Below, piece after piece: positions 1 through 6,278 of a stretch of 6,907 bases of DNA. Origin of the DNA: an uncultured Clostridia bacterium (GTDB taxonomy: Bacteria > Bacillota_A > Clostridia > Christensenellales > CAG-138); contig CAMNHT010000072.1 of the NCBI GenBank assembly GCA_946539625.1, forward strand, positions 1-6,907. The letters are read 5' to 3'. Made by a program: the position numbers and the translations under genes. A model generated the notes under the pieces. It ran no database searches. It had not been told where the DNA came from and was given only the letters and a program-made list of their open reading frames with translations. Every line of letters starts with the position of its first letter. Position 1 is the stretch's first letter.

Positions 1-439
1 TTGACCAGCCGGGGGTCAGCTCCTTGGCGCTCGCATAGCGGGTCACGCCGCCCACAACCTGCGGTTCCAGTTTCGTGGCAAAGCCTGCGGCAATCCCCGC
101 CGCCATGATCAGGATCGTTACGATCCAGACGATCTTCTTCCCGACGCCCCTGATCCCCAGCGCTTCTGCGCAAACGGGAAAGAGCAGCGGGATCAATCCG
201 CAGTGCAGCACAAATCGCGGCAGACTCAATCCTTTCAGTGCGTCGCCTTCCGGCAGAACGGTCCCCAGCGACAGAATCAGCGCGTCGTAAAACAGTCCGA
301 ACGCCACCAGCGCCATCCAAAGCGCGGAGACTTGTTTTGTTTTCCGCCAAAGGCAGAACAGCAGCACCGTAAACAGCAAATTCAATGCTGTTAAAACCCA
401 CATGGTTACGGGCATAGCGGTAATCAGAAATTCTCGCAT
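1..439 (-). CDS. Uncharacterised polytopic membrane protein, 3' end missing (window edge)
   Basis: An open frame starts at the ATG at 439 and runs off the left edge without a stop, giving 146 residues. It begins MREFLITAMPVTMWVL and contains four hydrophobic segments at about residues 8-30, 38-60, 72-92 and 102-122, so it is an inner membrane protein. A charged loop (GIRGVGKK, about 95-102) precedes the fourth segment. I recognise no family or catalytic motif. The start is well supported: a GGAGG (447-451) lies 7 bases upstream, inside the last codons of the preceding hydrolase gene, and the hydrolase stop is only 2 bases away, so translation is probably coupled. It is the last visible gene of the operon. 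Existence as a gene is fairly certain; a function cannot be given. A role in transport or membrane handling of the operon's substrate is only a guess from position. Confidence 0.8.
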   Translation of the reverse strand, partial: MREFLITAMPVTMWVLTALNLLFTVLLFCLWRKTKQVSALWMALVAFGLFYDALILSLGTVLPEGDALKGLSLPRFVLHCGLIPLLFPVCAEALGIRGVGKKIVWIVTILIMAAGIAAGFATKLEPQVVGGVTRYASAKELTPGWS

Positions 440-441
440 AT

Positions 442-1194
442 TCAATCCTCCGTATCTTTTGCACCCATTCGCGCTTCGATCGCGGAAACGGTCTGCGCCC
501 ATTGCTCACCGGGCGTGATCTTTGCCGTTCCGTCTCCGCTTTGCGCGCCGTAGCTGCCGAACTGTGCATGGTTTCCGCCTTCGATGACGCATTCCTTCGC
601 GTCGGCAGGCAGGTTCGTCCGGCATGCGTCGTACTTCCCGACGTTCAGCACGCCGTCCTCCGTTCCGACGACGGACAGAACGGCAAGTCCGCTGTCCGTG
701 AGATCATCGGTCGCGTACGCGGCAAGCAGGATAAGACCTTCCAACGCGTCCGCATGCGTTGCGGCATAGCGCGCCGCAAACGCTCCGCCGAGAGAATGTC
801 CGCCGATGTACCAGCGGTTTATCTCGGGATACTGCTCCGCGATCCCGTCCGCCGCGTTCGGCGCGAATACCGCCAGATTGCACGGCATATGAACGAGCAC
901 GCAAAGGATCCCGCGTTCCGCGCACGCCGCCATCAGCGGCGCGTACGCCTCATATTGCACCTTCCCGCCGGGATAGAAGATCAATCCCGCCGTGGGATGC
1001 TCCGGGACAAAGGCGATCCGTCCGTCCGCCGTCTCAACGGTGACGCCCGCAGGCGGGTTCGCGATCGTTTCCATCGCATCGGGCGAGGCATGATAATAGG
1101 TCCCGAGATAGACTGCGACGCCCGCGATCAATGCCAGAATCAGCAGGATCGCGAGCAGTCGCCCTAAGTTGCGTTTCTTTTTGGAAACTGCCAT
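442..1194 (-). CDS. Membrane-anchored alpha/beta hydrolase
   Basis: This 250-residue protein has the alpha/beta hydrolase fold (serine hydrolase / dienelactone-hydrolase-like). Numbering from the ATG at 1194: a basic start (KKKR), one hydrophobic segment at about 11-29 that should act as signal anchor or uncleaved signal peptide, a FYPGGKV strand-loop near 73-79 typical of the oxyanion region, the nucleophile elbow GHSLGG with Ser134, an acid candidate Asp180 in VVGTEDGV, and the catalytic His209 in GGNHAQFGSYG. All triad residues are present, so it should be active, probably on the outer face of the membrane. Substrate is unknown; ester or amide hydrolysis of a conjugate would fit an operon otherwise made of reductases, but this is inference. 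An in-frame TTG at 1200, overlapping the upstream TGA, is a possible alternative start (252 residues): GGGAG at 1206-1210 is 5 bases from TTG and 11 from ATG. I prefer ATG by codon, without certainty. Confidence 0.9.
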   Translation of the reverse strand: MAVSKKKRNLGRLLAILLILALIAGVAVYLGTYYHASPDAMETIANPPAGVTVETADGRIAFVPEHPTAGLIFYPGGKVQYEAYAPLMAACAERGILCVLVHMPCNLAVFAPNAADGIAEQYPEINRWYIGGHSLGGAFAARYAATHADALEGLILLAAYATDDLTDSGLAVLSVVGTEDGVLNVGKYDACRTNLPADAKECVIEGGNHAQFGSYGAQSGDGTAKITPGEQWAQTVSAIEARMGAKDTED

Positions 1195-1196
1195 GC

Positions 1197-1823
1197 TCAA
1201 AGGCTCTCCCTTTCGGCAAGCCCCGCTTTATGCAGAATCCAGGTCGCCGCGAGGATGCAGAGCTGCGCAGCGGTGTTGATGCCTTCTTCCACCCAGTTCA
1301 TGGTCGCGTTGTTGCCGAATTCCCGGCTGCCGAGATAGCCCATGCCCATCAGCAGGATGAAGGAGAGAACGTACAACACCACGGAGCCCCACTTTTTCAT
1401 TCTGGCTGCCGTGCGCGTCATTGAGCCGCAGAAGCCCAAGTAACCCAGTACCATGAAGATGATAAACACCATCGCGCCGCGTTCCTGCGGAACCGCCGCA
1501 ACCGGCGCAACGGCAAACGCCTTTCCCTTGCCCTGCGGAAAAAAAGAACCCGCAAAGAGCCCGACACCGAGCAGCAGAAAGCCCACCGCCTGAATGGGCA
1601 GAAACGCATCGTTCAGAAGATACAGATCTGCAACGCCGAGCGTGTAGAACAGCTTCCACGTCGCCTTGTAGATCCCCGCAGCAAGCACCATGATGACGCC
1701 TGCCGCCATCAGCGCGAACGCGCCTTTGCTGAGCTTGTTGTACAGATCCCGCATCAGCAGAATGCCCGAAAAAGCAAAGAGGATCACGGGAATATAGTCA
1801 AATAATGCCAATCCGACCGTCAT
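1197..1823 (-). CDS. Uncharacterised six-helix membrane protein
   Basis: This 208-residue protein is very hydrophobic, with about six membrane segments at residues 8-26, 35-52, 72-93, 115-135, 145-163 and 181-199. A soluble loop rich in Gly, Lys and Pro lies between the third and fourth segments (about 95-114). It has no signal peptide cleavage site, no recognisable transporter signature and no obvious cofactor ligands; I do not recognise the family. The start ATG at 1823 lies 17 bases downstream of the stop of the two-domain flavoprotein gene, with only a weak purine-rich ribosome site (AGAAGTGAG). Its TGA stop (1197-1199) almost touches the following hydrolase gene, or overlaps it if that gene uses TTG. 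The context makes it part of the operon. A role as a permease or membrane partner for the reductases is possible but not shown by the sequence. Confidence 0.87.
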   Translation of the reverse strand: MTVGLALFDYIPVILFAFSGILLMRDLYNKLSKGAFALMAAGVIMVLAAGIYKATWKLFYTLGVADLYLLNDAFLPIQAVGFLLLGVGLFAGSFFPQGKGKAFAVAPVAAVPQERGAMVFIIFMVLGYLGFCGSMTRTAARMKKWGSVVLYVLSFILLMGMGYLGSREFGNNATMNWVEEGINTAAQLCILAATWILHKAGLAERESL

Positions 1824-1840
1824 GTTTCTTTTCTCACTTC

Positions 1841-3025
1841 TTAAAACCTGACGATCTGACGCACGTCATAGCCGGCTTTCACAAAGTCGGTATCGTACAT
1901 CTCATAGGCCTTGGGCGTGATGCGGATCAGTGCCACGTCGACCTTGGCGGCTTTCATCACGTCATAGGGGATTCCCTTGAACGCAAGCACCTTCTTGAAC
2001 AGCTCGCAGCGCGGCGGATAGAGCGTCGCCTCGCCCATGACCTGCAGACCGTGGGAATCGTTCTTGTCACCGTAATACTCAAAGATCGCCAGTGACACGT
2101 TCGGGCTCTTTTCGAGTCCGATGAACTTGTCGCCGCCCTCGGAATAGAGATAGAATTCGCCGTCCATGTAGGTATACTCGATGGGCGTGCAGCGCACGAA
2201 ATCGCCGATGCCGGTCGCGAGCGCGCAGGTGTTGTGGTTTTCAATGAATTTTACGATGTGCGCAAGCGCAGCGTCCCGCTCCATGTGCTTTGCGGTCTGC
2301 TGCTGGATCTTCCAGAAGTTTTGAAAATGCGCAATGTCCAGTTTTTCTTCCGTCATTTCAGGTTCCTCCTCTGTTGATGTGTCGGTTCCGAACAGCGTCT
2401 TTCGGAAAAAATCCGCCGTGGCGTCCGCGCCGAGCGCGGCTTTGACGGGATCCGTAGCGGGACCGCCGTGGATCAGCAGTCCTTCGCTGTATGCCTTCGC
2501 CTTTTCCCGTTTGGCGGTCTGATCGCAGGCAGGCGCTTCCTTGCAGGCGTTCAGATATGCGTTGAGATACTCGGTTTGGATCTGTTCCATCCGGTCGCGT
2601 TCCGCCGCGCCGCCCTTCTTGATGATGGGCGTTCCGACGCGCATACTGTCGTACCAATGCTCGCCGGGATCCTGATCGGGAATGTCCTTTGCCTGCTTTG
2701 CAAGACGCTCAAGCTCCGCCGTTTCAAATCCCTTTTCAAGCGTGGTGTCGAACAGTTCCAGATACAGCATTTCCGCGCCCATTGCAGAGATCCGGTCGAC
2801 GGAAAGCAGCGGCGCGTCCACCTCAAACGGGTTGACGATCAGGGTGGTCATGTTCATCTTGCCGCCCATACCTTGTGCTTCCATCAGGCTCACGCTGCCG
2901 AGCCCCTCGGCTTGATAACGCCGCGTGGCAAAGTCCATGCCGGACGCCTGAAAGCAAACGGGCTCTTTTCCGATCTCTGTCAGCGGATACACCCGAGATA
3001 TCCGTTTCAGCAGCTTATTTTCCAT
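1841..3025 (-). CDS. Two-domain protein: bilin-reductase-like N-terminus fused to a PNPOx-like FMN split barrel
   Basis: This 394-residue protein has two parts joined by an acidic linker (about 214-230, TSTEEEPEMTEE). The C-terminal part (about 250-394) is a clear pyridoxamine 5'-phosphate oxidase-like split beta-barrel, with the strand pattern CALATGIGDFVRCTPIEY, FYLYSEGGDKF, NVSLAIFEYYG and LQVMGEATL; such domains bind FMN, F420 or heme. The N-terminal part (about 1-213) resembles, by eye, ferredoxin-dependent bilin reductases (PcyA/HY2 family). It shows the strand-turn NPFEVDAPLLSVD at 65-77, then EMLYLELFD, a WYDSMRVGTPIIKKGG stretch, a helix with YLNAYL, and an end ATDPVKAALGADATADFF...LFG that follows the family's C-terminal K..L..afG...ad.Y...LF pattern. 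Its length also suits that family (about 240). I have not mapped catalytic Asp/His. The start has GGAG 8 bases upstream, and the upstream stop is 1 base away. The barrel call is strong (about 0.9), the bilin-reductase call moderate (about 0.5). Confidence 0.85.
   Translation of the reverse strand: MENKLLKRISRVYPLTEIGKEPVCFQASGMDFATRRYQAEGLGSVSLMEAQGMGGKMNMTTLIVNPFEVDAPLLSVDRISAMGAEMLYLELFDTTLEKGFETAELERLAKQAKDIPDQDPGEHWYDSMRVGTPIIKKGGAAERDRMEQIQTEYLNAYLNACKEAPACDQTAKREKAKAYSEGLLIHGGPATDPVKAALGADATADFFRKTLFGTDTSTEEEPEMTEEKLDIAHFQNFWKIQQQTAKHMERDAALAHIVKFIENHNTCALATGIGDFVRCTPIEYTYMDGEFYLYSEGGDKFIGLEKSPNVSLAIFEYYGDKNDSHGLQVMGEATLYPPRCELFKKVLAFKGIPYDVMKAAKVDVALIRITPKAYEMYDTDFVKAGYDVRQIVRF
2354..2370 (-). 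promoter_or_regulatory. Strong internal ribosome binding site and ATG inside the two-domain gene
   Basis: On the minus strand AGGAGG (2365-2370) is followed after 8 bases by an in-frame ATG (2354-2356), codon 224 of the fusion gene. It falls exactly in the linker between the bilin-reductase-like and the FMN-barrel domains. Starting here would give a free 171-residue PNPOx-like protein, the usual size of that family. This site has a better Shine-Dalgarno sequence than the gene's own start (GGAG). It may be a live internal start or a relic of two formerly separate genes. The Glu codons GAG GAG GAA of the acidic linker create the motif, so chance is also possible. Confidence 0.5.
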
Positions 3026-3026
3026 C

Positions 3027-3833
3027 TTACTGTCTCCAGTCGATCAGGTGATAGATGGGCAAAAACGGAATGATGATGGGCGTTTTGTTGGAGTATTCCA
3101 CATATTCAGGCATCTTCCAGCAGCGCTTGGTCTGACGGGTTTCCAGCCGTTTTGCACCGTTGAACATGATATAAACGATGGTCACGTAGCCGATGATCGC
3201 AACGACCCACTGCCAGCCGCGAAGAACGGGCAGACCGGAAACGAGCACGCCGGTCCAGACGAGGATCTCGCCGAAGTAGTTCGGGCAGCGGCAGAGCTTA
3301 AAGAGACCCTTGGTCGCCACCATGTTCGGGTTCTCCTTTTTCTGCGCGGACTTCTGCGCGTCGGACACGGCTTCGAGGATCAGGCCGATGGCGCTGATCG
3401 CCACGCCGATCCACAGAAAGACGGATTCATTCACCGCGGTTTCACGGGCAACGTTCTGGATGCGGTAGTACATGGGGGACGTCTGCATCATGAACAGCGC
3501 GCCGTTCATCAGCCACATCGAAAAGAGAACGGGGAACTTCATTTCCTTATCGCCGCCTGCGGAAGAAAGCGTCTTGCGATAGGCCGCGTTTTTGGTTTCC
3601 CGGATCAGCAGGAAGAGACCGAGGCGCAGACCGTAAATAAAAATCACGGCACAGAGAATGATAAAGGGCAGCGTTGCGGTTTTATACACCAGCGACAGAA
3701 CCAGCAGCGCGGCGGCGATGCAGCTCATGGCAAGGCCGTAACCCACGGACATGAACCAGATGAATTTCTTGAAGCCGACGGAGCAGCCTAAGAGACCCGC
3801 TGCAAGAACGATCAGAATACAAGCTTTCGACAT
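3027..3833 (-). CDS. DUF1295 / steroid 5-alpha-reductase-like integral membrane protein
   Basis: This 268-residue polytopic protein has hydrophobic segments at about residues 5-19, 24-48, 54-77, 103-117, 137-156, 188-205 and 207-224. The C-terminal third carries the conserved signature of the DUF1295 / 3-oxo-5-alpha-steroid 4-dehydrogenase superfamily: LEAVSDAQKSAQKKENP (about 153-169), GLFKLCRCPNYFGE (176-189), and the end MPEYVEYSNKTPIIIPFLP (241-259). In this superfamily these residues bind NAD(P)H at the cytoplasmic face, and members reduce enone double bonds of steroids or other lipids; related methyltransferases (isoprenylcysteine type) share the fold. CPNYFGE, with Cys where most bacterial members have His, is like plant steroid reductase DET2. 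The start ATG follows AAGGAAGG with 9 bases between. The gene sits 19 bases after the NmrA-like gene and 1 base before the two-domain flavoprotein gene. Family call is strong; substrate is unknown. Confidence 0.88.
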   Translation of the reverse strand: MSKACILIVLAAGLLGCSVGFKKFIWFMSVGYGLAMSCIAAALLVLSLVYKTATLPFIILCAVIFIYGLRLGLFLLIRETKNAAYRKTLSSAGGDKEMKFPVLFSMWLMNGALFMMQTSPMYYRIQNVARETAVNESVFLWIGVAISAIGLILEAVSDAQKSAQKKENPNMVATKGLFKLCRCPNYFGEILVWTGVLVSGLPVLRGWQWVVAIIGYVTIVYIMFNGAKRLETRQTKRCWKMPEYVEYSNKTPIIIPFLPIYHLIDWRQ

Positions 3834-3852
3834 AACCGTTTACCTTCCTTTC

Positions 3853-4719
3853 TCACTTACGCATATCCGCAAAATAGTCGTTGATGTACGCCTTGAAGGA
3901 GTGCTCTCCGACGATCGTATCCCCGACGAGATCGTGGCTTAACGTCCACTGCGAGAAGAGAATGATGTCGTGCTTGCCCGCCTTCTTGATGAACGGCATG
4001 TTGGCGAGAATGCCGAACATCCGATAGGACGACCACTTGATGATGCAGGGCTTATCGCCTGCCGCCATGCACATCTTCGCCATTTCAAGATAGGTCCACG
4101 TTTCCTTGCCGCCCACGGAATAGGTCTTTTGGGAATCTTCCATGTGCGCAACGATGAACTCCGCAAATTCCGGACAGTCCACGACGTTCGCCTTGACGTC
4201 GCCGTACTTCTTCAAAAGCTGCATCTCGCCCTTTTCCACGTAGGGACGGAAGACCTTTGCGATGTCGTAGAAATAGCCGGTGGGACGGTGGATCACGTAG
4301 TCGATGCCGCTCTTCTTCAGCTCGTTCTCGAACATATACTTGGCGTGCAGCATCGGCACCTTCTCCGCGCCCGGTTTGTCGCACGAAATGACGGAGATGT
4401 AGGTGAACTTTCTGACGTTCGCCTTCTTCGCCTCGTTCAAAAGATTCAGATTGCCCTGATAGTCGATATCATAGGCGGTGAATTTCGTGGATGCAGAGGT
4501 CAGACCCATGGTTGTGATGACGATGTCCGCGCCGTCGCACAGACCCGTCAGCGTCTCCGGGTTGGTGGCGTCGATGGAGACAAAGCGATACTTGCCCTCC
4601 GTGCCCTCGACGGGACGCTCTTTCAGGTCCGCTGCTACGATTTCATGACCGGTGCCGCAGAGCACCCGCAGGATCTCGGCGCCCAGGTTGCCGAATGCGC
4701 CTGCTAAAACGATTTTCAT
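3853..4719 (-). CDS. NmrA-type NAD(P)-binding protein (atypical SDR, divinyl-reductase / biliverdin-reductase-B-like)
   Basis: This 288-residue soluble protein is a complete Rossmann-fold member of the atypical short-chain dehydrogenases. The dinucleotide motif GAFGNLG is at 7-13, followed by AADLKERP (29-36) after the second strand, SIDATNPETL (48-57) and ITTMGLTSAS (68-77). Further on it reads KFTYISVISCDKPGA, HAKYMFENELKKSGIDYVI and HRPTGYF (144-150). The classical YxxxK is not evident; instead Lys127 in HAKYMFE fills the usual place in NmrA-like proteins. The SG.DY.I.RPT.YF run and the later GGKETWTYLEMAKM resemble protochlorophyllide 8-vinyl reductase (DVR), and the same fold contains biliverdin reductase B and anaerobilin reductase ChuY. 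It could equally be a 3-beta-hydroxysteroid-dehydrogenase-like or plain NAD(P)H-binding protein. The ATG has AAAGGAG (4728-4734) 8 bases upstream; the gene starts 21 bases after the flavoprotein stop. Confidence 0.88.
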   Translation of the reverse strand: MKIVLAGAFGNLGAEILRVLCGTGHEIVAADLKERPVEGTEGKYRFVSIDATNPETLTGLCDGADIVITTMGLTSASTKFTAYDIDYQGNLNLLNEAKKANVRKFTYISVISCDKPGAEKVPMLHAKYMFENELKKSGIDYVIHRPTGYFYDIAKVFRPYVEKGEMQLLKKYGDVKANVVDCPEFAEFIVAHMEDSQKTYSVGGKETWTYLEMAKMCMAAGDKPCIIKWSSYRMFGILANMPFIKKAGKHDIILFSQWTLSHDLVGDTIVGEHSFKAYINDYFADMRK

Positions 4720-4740
4720 ATTCAGAACTCCTTTCCGGTT

Positions 4741-5667
4741 TTATTTTTTCTTTTCTTTATTGCGCTTGTCGTTGATGATGTCCATATGCTCGGCGGTGAT
4801 CAGGGTCACGTTGTTTTCGCGCGCCCACTGCACGCAGCCCTTTAAGGCCGTGGGCAGGAAGATGCGGGGCACCTTCACCAGCTTTGCGCAAGCCTCATCG
4901 GTGAATTTGATCTTATCGTCGATGCGATCCGCGGCGTAGCGAACGGACTGTACGCTGGTCTGCCGCATCGGCAGCAGCTCGGGGATCGGACGGCGGAATC
5001 TGGTGTACCAGAAATTCTTGCTGTCGCGATAGCCGTAATCTACGGGAACGCGCGGGAAATCGGAAGCCTTCACGCCGTTGACAATGCCGTCGTACTGCTT
5101 CTGCTTCATCAGGATATGGTCGATGCGCAGAATAAAGTGCGCGCCGAATTCGGACGTGATGCCGTTAAAATCATGATACGGTCCGGGATAACCGTTGAGC
5201 TCGCCGGGCTTGTCGTCCTGCGCGCCGTCCAGCTCGCGCATCCACGTGCATTCAAAAACCTGATAGCTTTCCGCGATCACCTTCGGGAAGCGCTCGCCGG
5301 GATGATCCTTTGCGCTCAAGCCCTCCTCTAAGGTGAACTTGCAGTCCTTCATCTTCTCTTCGGGCGTATCGCCGGGCCAGCCCATGCGAACCGCTTCCTT
5401 GAAATACTTGCGGTCGTCCGGAATGAAGTTGATGGCACACTTGCCTTCCCGCAGCAGATGCTGTGCGGTGTTGGACGAGTTGCGGCAGTTCAGAAGCATG
5501 GCATAGTAGCCCTTGCCCGCCACATAGTAAGGCGCGATGAGCGAGTAGGGCCCAAGGCTTGTCCTGCCGTCCTCCGTCAGCGTGGAGATCAGCACCGTGG
5601 GCATCGGATAGTAGGCGCTGGTCTGGTAGAAGTTGTCTACGATCCGCAGATCTTTGAAACTGGACAT
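4741..5667 (-). CDS. Flavin-reductase-like split-barrel protein with a PCP_red-like C-terminal domain
   Basis: This 308-residue protein is longer than ordinary flavin reductases (about 160-200). Residues about 18-215 form the FMN-binding split barrel, with PMPTVLISTLTEDGRTSLGP at the start, then YYAMLLNCRNSSNTAQHLL and CAINFIPDD, the usual flavin-phosphate loop region, and a late FGAHFILRIDHILM strand. Residues about 254-303 form a separate helical piece (FTDEACAKLVKVPRIF, then WARENNVTLITAEHM) that matches the shape of the PCP_red domain found at the C-terminus of BchB/ChlB: W/F-T-x-EA, L..VP, A-R-E-x-x-V, IT-E. The tail is lysine-rich. It probably binds FMN and transfers electrons to or from a partner or a hydrophobic substrate; the true reaction is unknown. 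The ATG is the only plausible start, though GGGAGG (5680-5685) is 12 bases away, which is long. It follows the TetR gene by 34 bases. Confidence 0.87.
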   Translation of the reverse strand: MSSFKDLRIVDNFYQTSAYYPMPTVLISTLTEDGRTSLGPYSLIAPYYVAGKGYYAMLLNCRNSSNTAQHLLREGKCAINFIPDDRKYFKEAVRMGWPGDTPEEKMKDCKFTLEEGLSAKDHPGERFPKVIAESYQVFECTWMRELDGAQDDKPGELNGYPGPYHDFNGITSEFGAHFILRIDHILMKQKQYDGIVNGVKASDFPRVPVDYGYRDSKNFWYTRFRRPIPELLPMRQTSVQSVRYAADRIDDKIKFTDEACAKLVKVPRIFLPTALKGCVQWARENNVTLITAEHMDIINDKRNKEKKK

Positions 5668-5701
5668 GATTGATTGTTTCCTCCCTTTTTATAATTTGCA
5701 G

Positions 5702-6220
5702 TTATGCAATGATTTTCTCTATCACGGGAATCAACCGTTCGCCCGTTCCCTCCGCGCGCAAAGACGCGGCGAGCAGCAGCTCCGCCAATACGGTGCGTTC
5801 CGTCTCCGTGCAGCGCTTATCCGTTCTTTGCAGCAAAAGATCCAGTATGCGGGAAAGCTGACGGATCAGCACGGTATGATATTCCGGCAACGGGGCAGGG
5901 TGATTATAGGTGCGCCAGACGGGCAGATACGGTTTCGAGAACGCGCGCAGCAGGGTTTCCAATTCCGAAAACCCCTTTGAAATGCTTTCCGCCCGCTCGG
6001 CAGCCTTCTCCATTCGGGTCAGGCTGATCTGCCAGTCCTCGAGCATGACGGCTGCCATCAAAGCTTCTTTGGTGGGAAAATAGTTGTATACGGTTCCCGC
6101 CGCCACACCGCAGTCCGCTGCAAGCTGACGCGTGGAAAAATCATGGGCTTCATCTTCCAAAAACCGTTTGCGCGCTGCAAAAAGCAGCTTTTCCCGCAGC
6201 TCCGGTATGATCTTCGGCAT
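5702..6220 (-). CDS. TetR/AcrR-family transcriptional regulator
   Basis: This 172-residue protein has the N-terminal TetR DNA-binding domain: helix 1 ending FAARKRFLEDEAHDFS, and a helix-turn-helix at about 29-48 (TRQLAADCGVAAGTVYNYF) followed by the conserved PTKEALM. The remaining helices (about 60-172) form the ligand and dimer domain, which is variable in this family and gives no ligand by sequence. It is the first gene of the cluster, 34 bases before the flavoprotein, and its promoter overlaps a 26-base palindrome, so it most likely represses its own operon and is released by a small hydrophobic ligand, perhaps the substrate of the downstream enzymes. GGGAGG (6228-6233) lies 7 bases before the ATG, an ideal spacing. 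The family call is certain; autorepression and ligand type are inferred. Confidence 0.95.
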   Translation of the reverse strand: MPKIIPELREKLLFAARKRFLEDEAHDFSTRQLAADCGVAAGTVYNYFPTKEALMAAVMLEDWQISLTRMEKAAERAESISKGFSELETLLRAFSKPYLPVWRTYNHPAPLPEYHTVLIRQLSRILDLLLQRTDKRCTETERTVLAELLLAASLRAEGTGERLIPVIEKIIA

Positions 6221-6252
6221 ATCTCTTCCTCCCTCTTACCGTCGGTCGTTTT

Positions 6253-6278
6253 CATTATATGAGCGTGCTCATGTAATG
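6253..6278. promoter_or_regulatory. Palindromic operator, probably for the TetR regulator
   Basis: The core ATGAGC-GT-GCTCAT (6259-6272) is a perfect 6-base inverted repeat with a 2-base centre. It extends outward to 12-base arms (6253-6264 and 6267-6278) with one mismatched pair only. Size, symmetry and place are what TetR dimers bind. It starts next to the proposed -10 box and covers the expected transcription start, so bound protein would block initiation. I saw no second copy in the window. Confidence 0.75.

Noticed and set aside
75..394. Two overlapping plus-strand frames at the left edge
   Set aside because: They lie opposite an open minus-strand frame for a four-helix membrane protein that has a GGAGG and coupled start; that frame explains the region better.
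502..1167. Plus-strand open frame of 221 codons opposite the hydrolase gene
   Set aside because: It is rich in Arg, shows no domain, and lies wholly opposite a gene with an intact catalytic triad. It is a mirror frame of GC-rich coding DNA.
3048..3791. Plus-strand open frame of 247 codons opposite the DUF1295 gene
   Set aside because: The His/Asp/Gly-rich product has no hydrophobic core or known motif, and the minus strand has a clear family signature.
3970..4707. Plus-strand open frame of 245 codons opposite the NmrA-like gene
   Set aside because: The composition is unusual (many His, Arg, Asp, Val) with no motif. The opposite strand codes for a complete Rossmann protein with a good ribosome site.
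5668..5701. AT-rich gap between the TetR and flavoprotein genes as a separate promoter
   Set aside because: A TATAAA-like hexamer is present, but the hexamer 17 bases upstream (AAAATC) is no -35 box. The gap is only 34 bases, so read-through from the upstream promoter is simpler.
6254..6259. Perfect TATAAT on the minus strand inside the palindrome
   Set aside because: No acceptable -35 box lies 16-18 bases upstream (TACTCA at 17), whereas TATACT at 6279-6284 has CTGACT at exactly 17. It is probably part of the operator, though a secondary promoter is not excluded.
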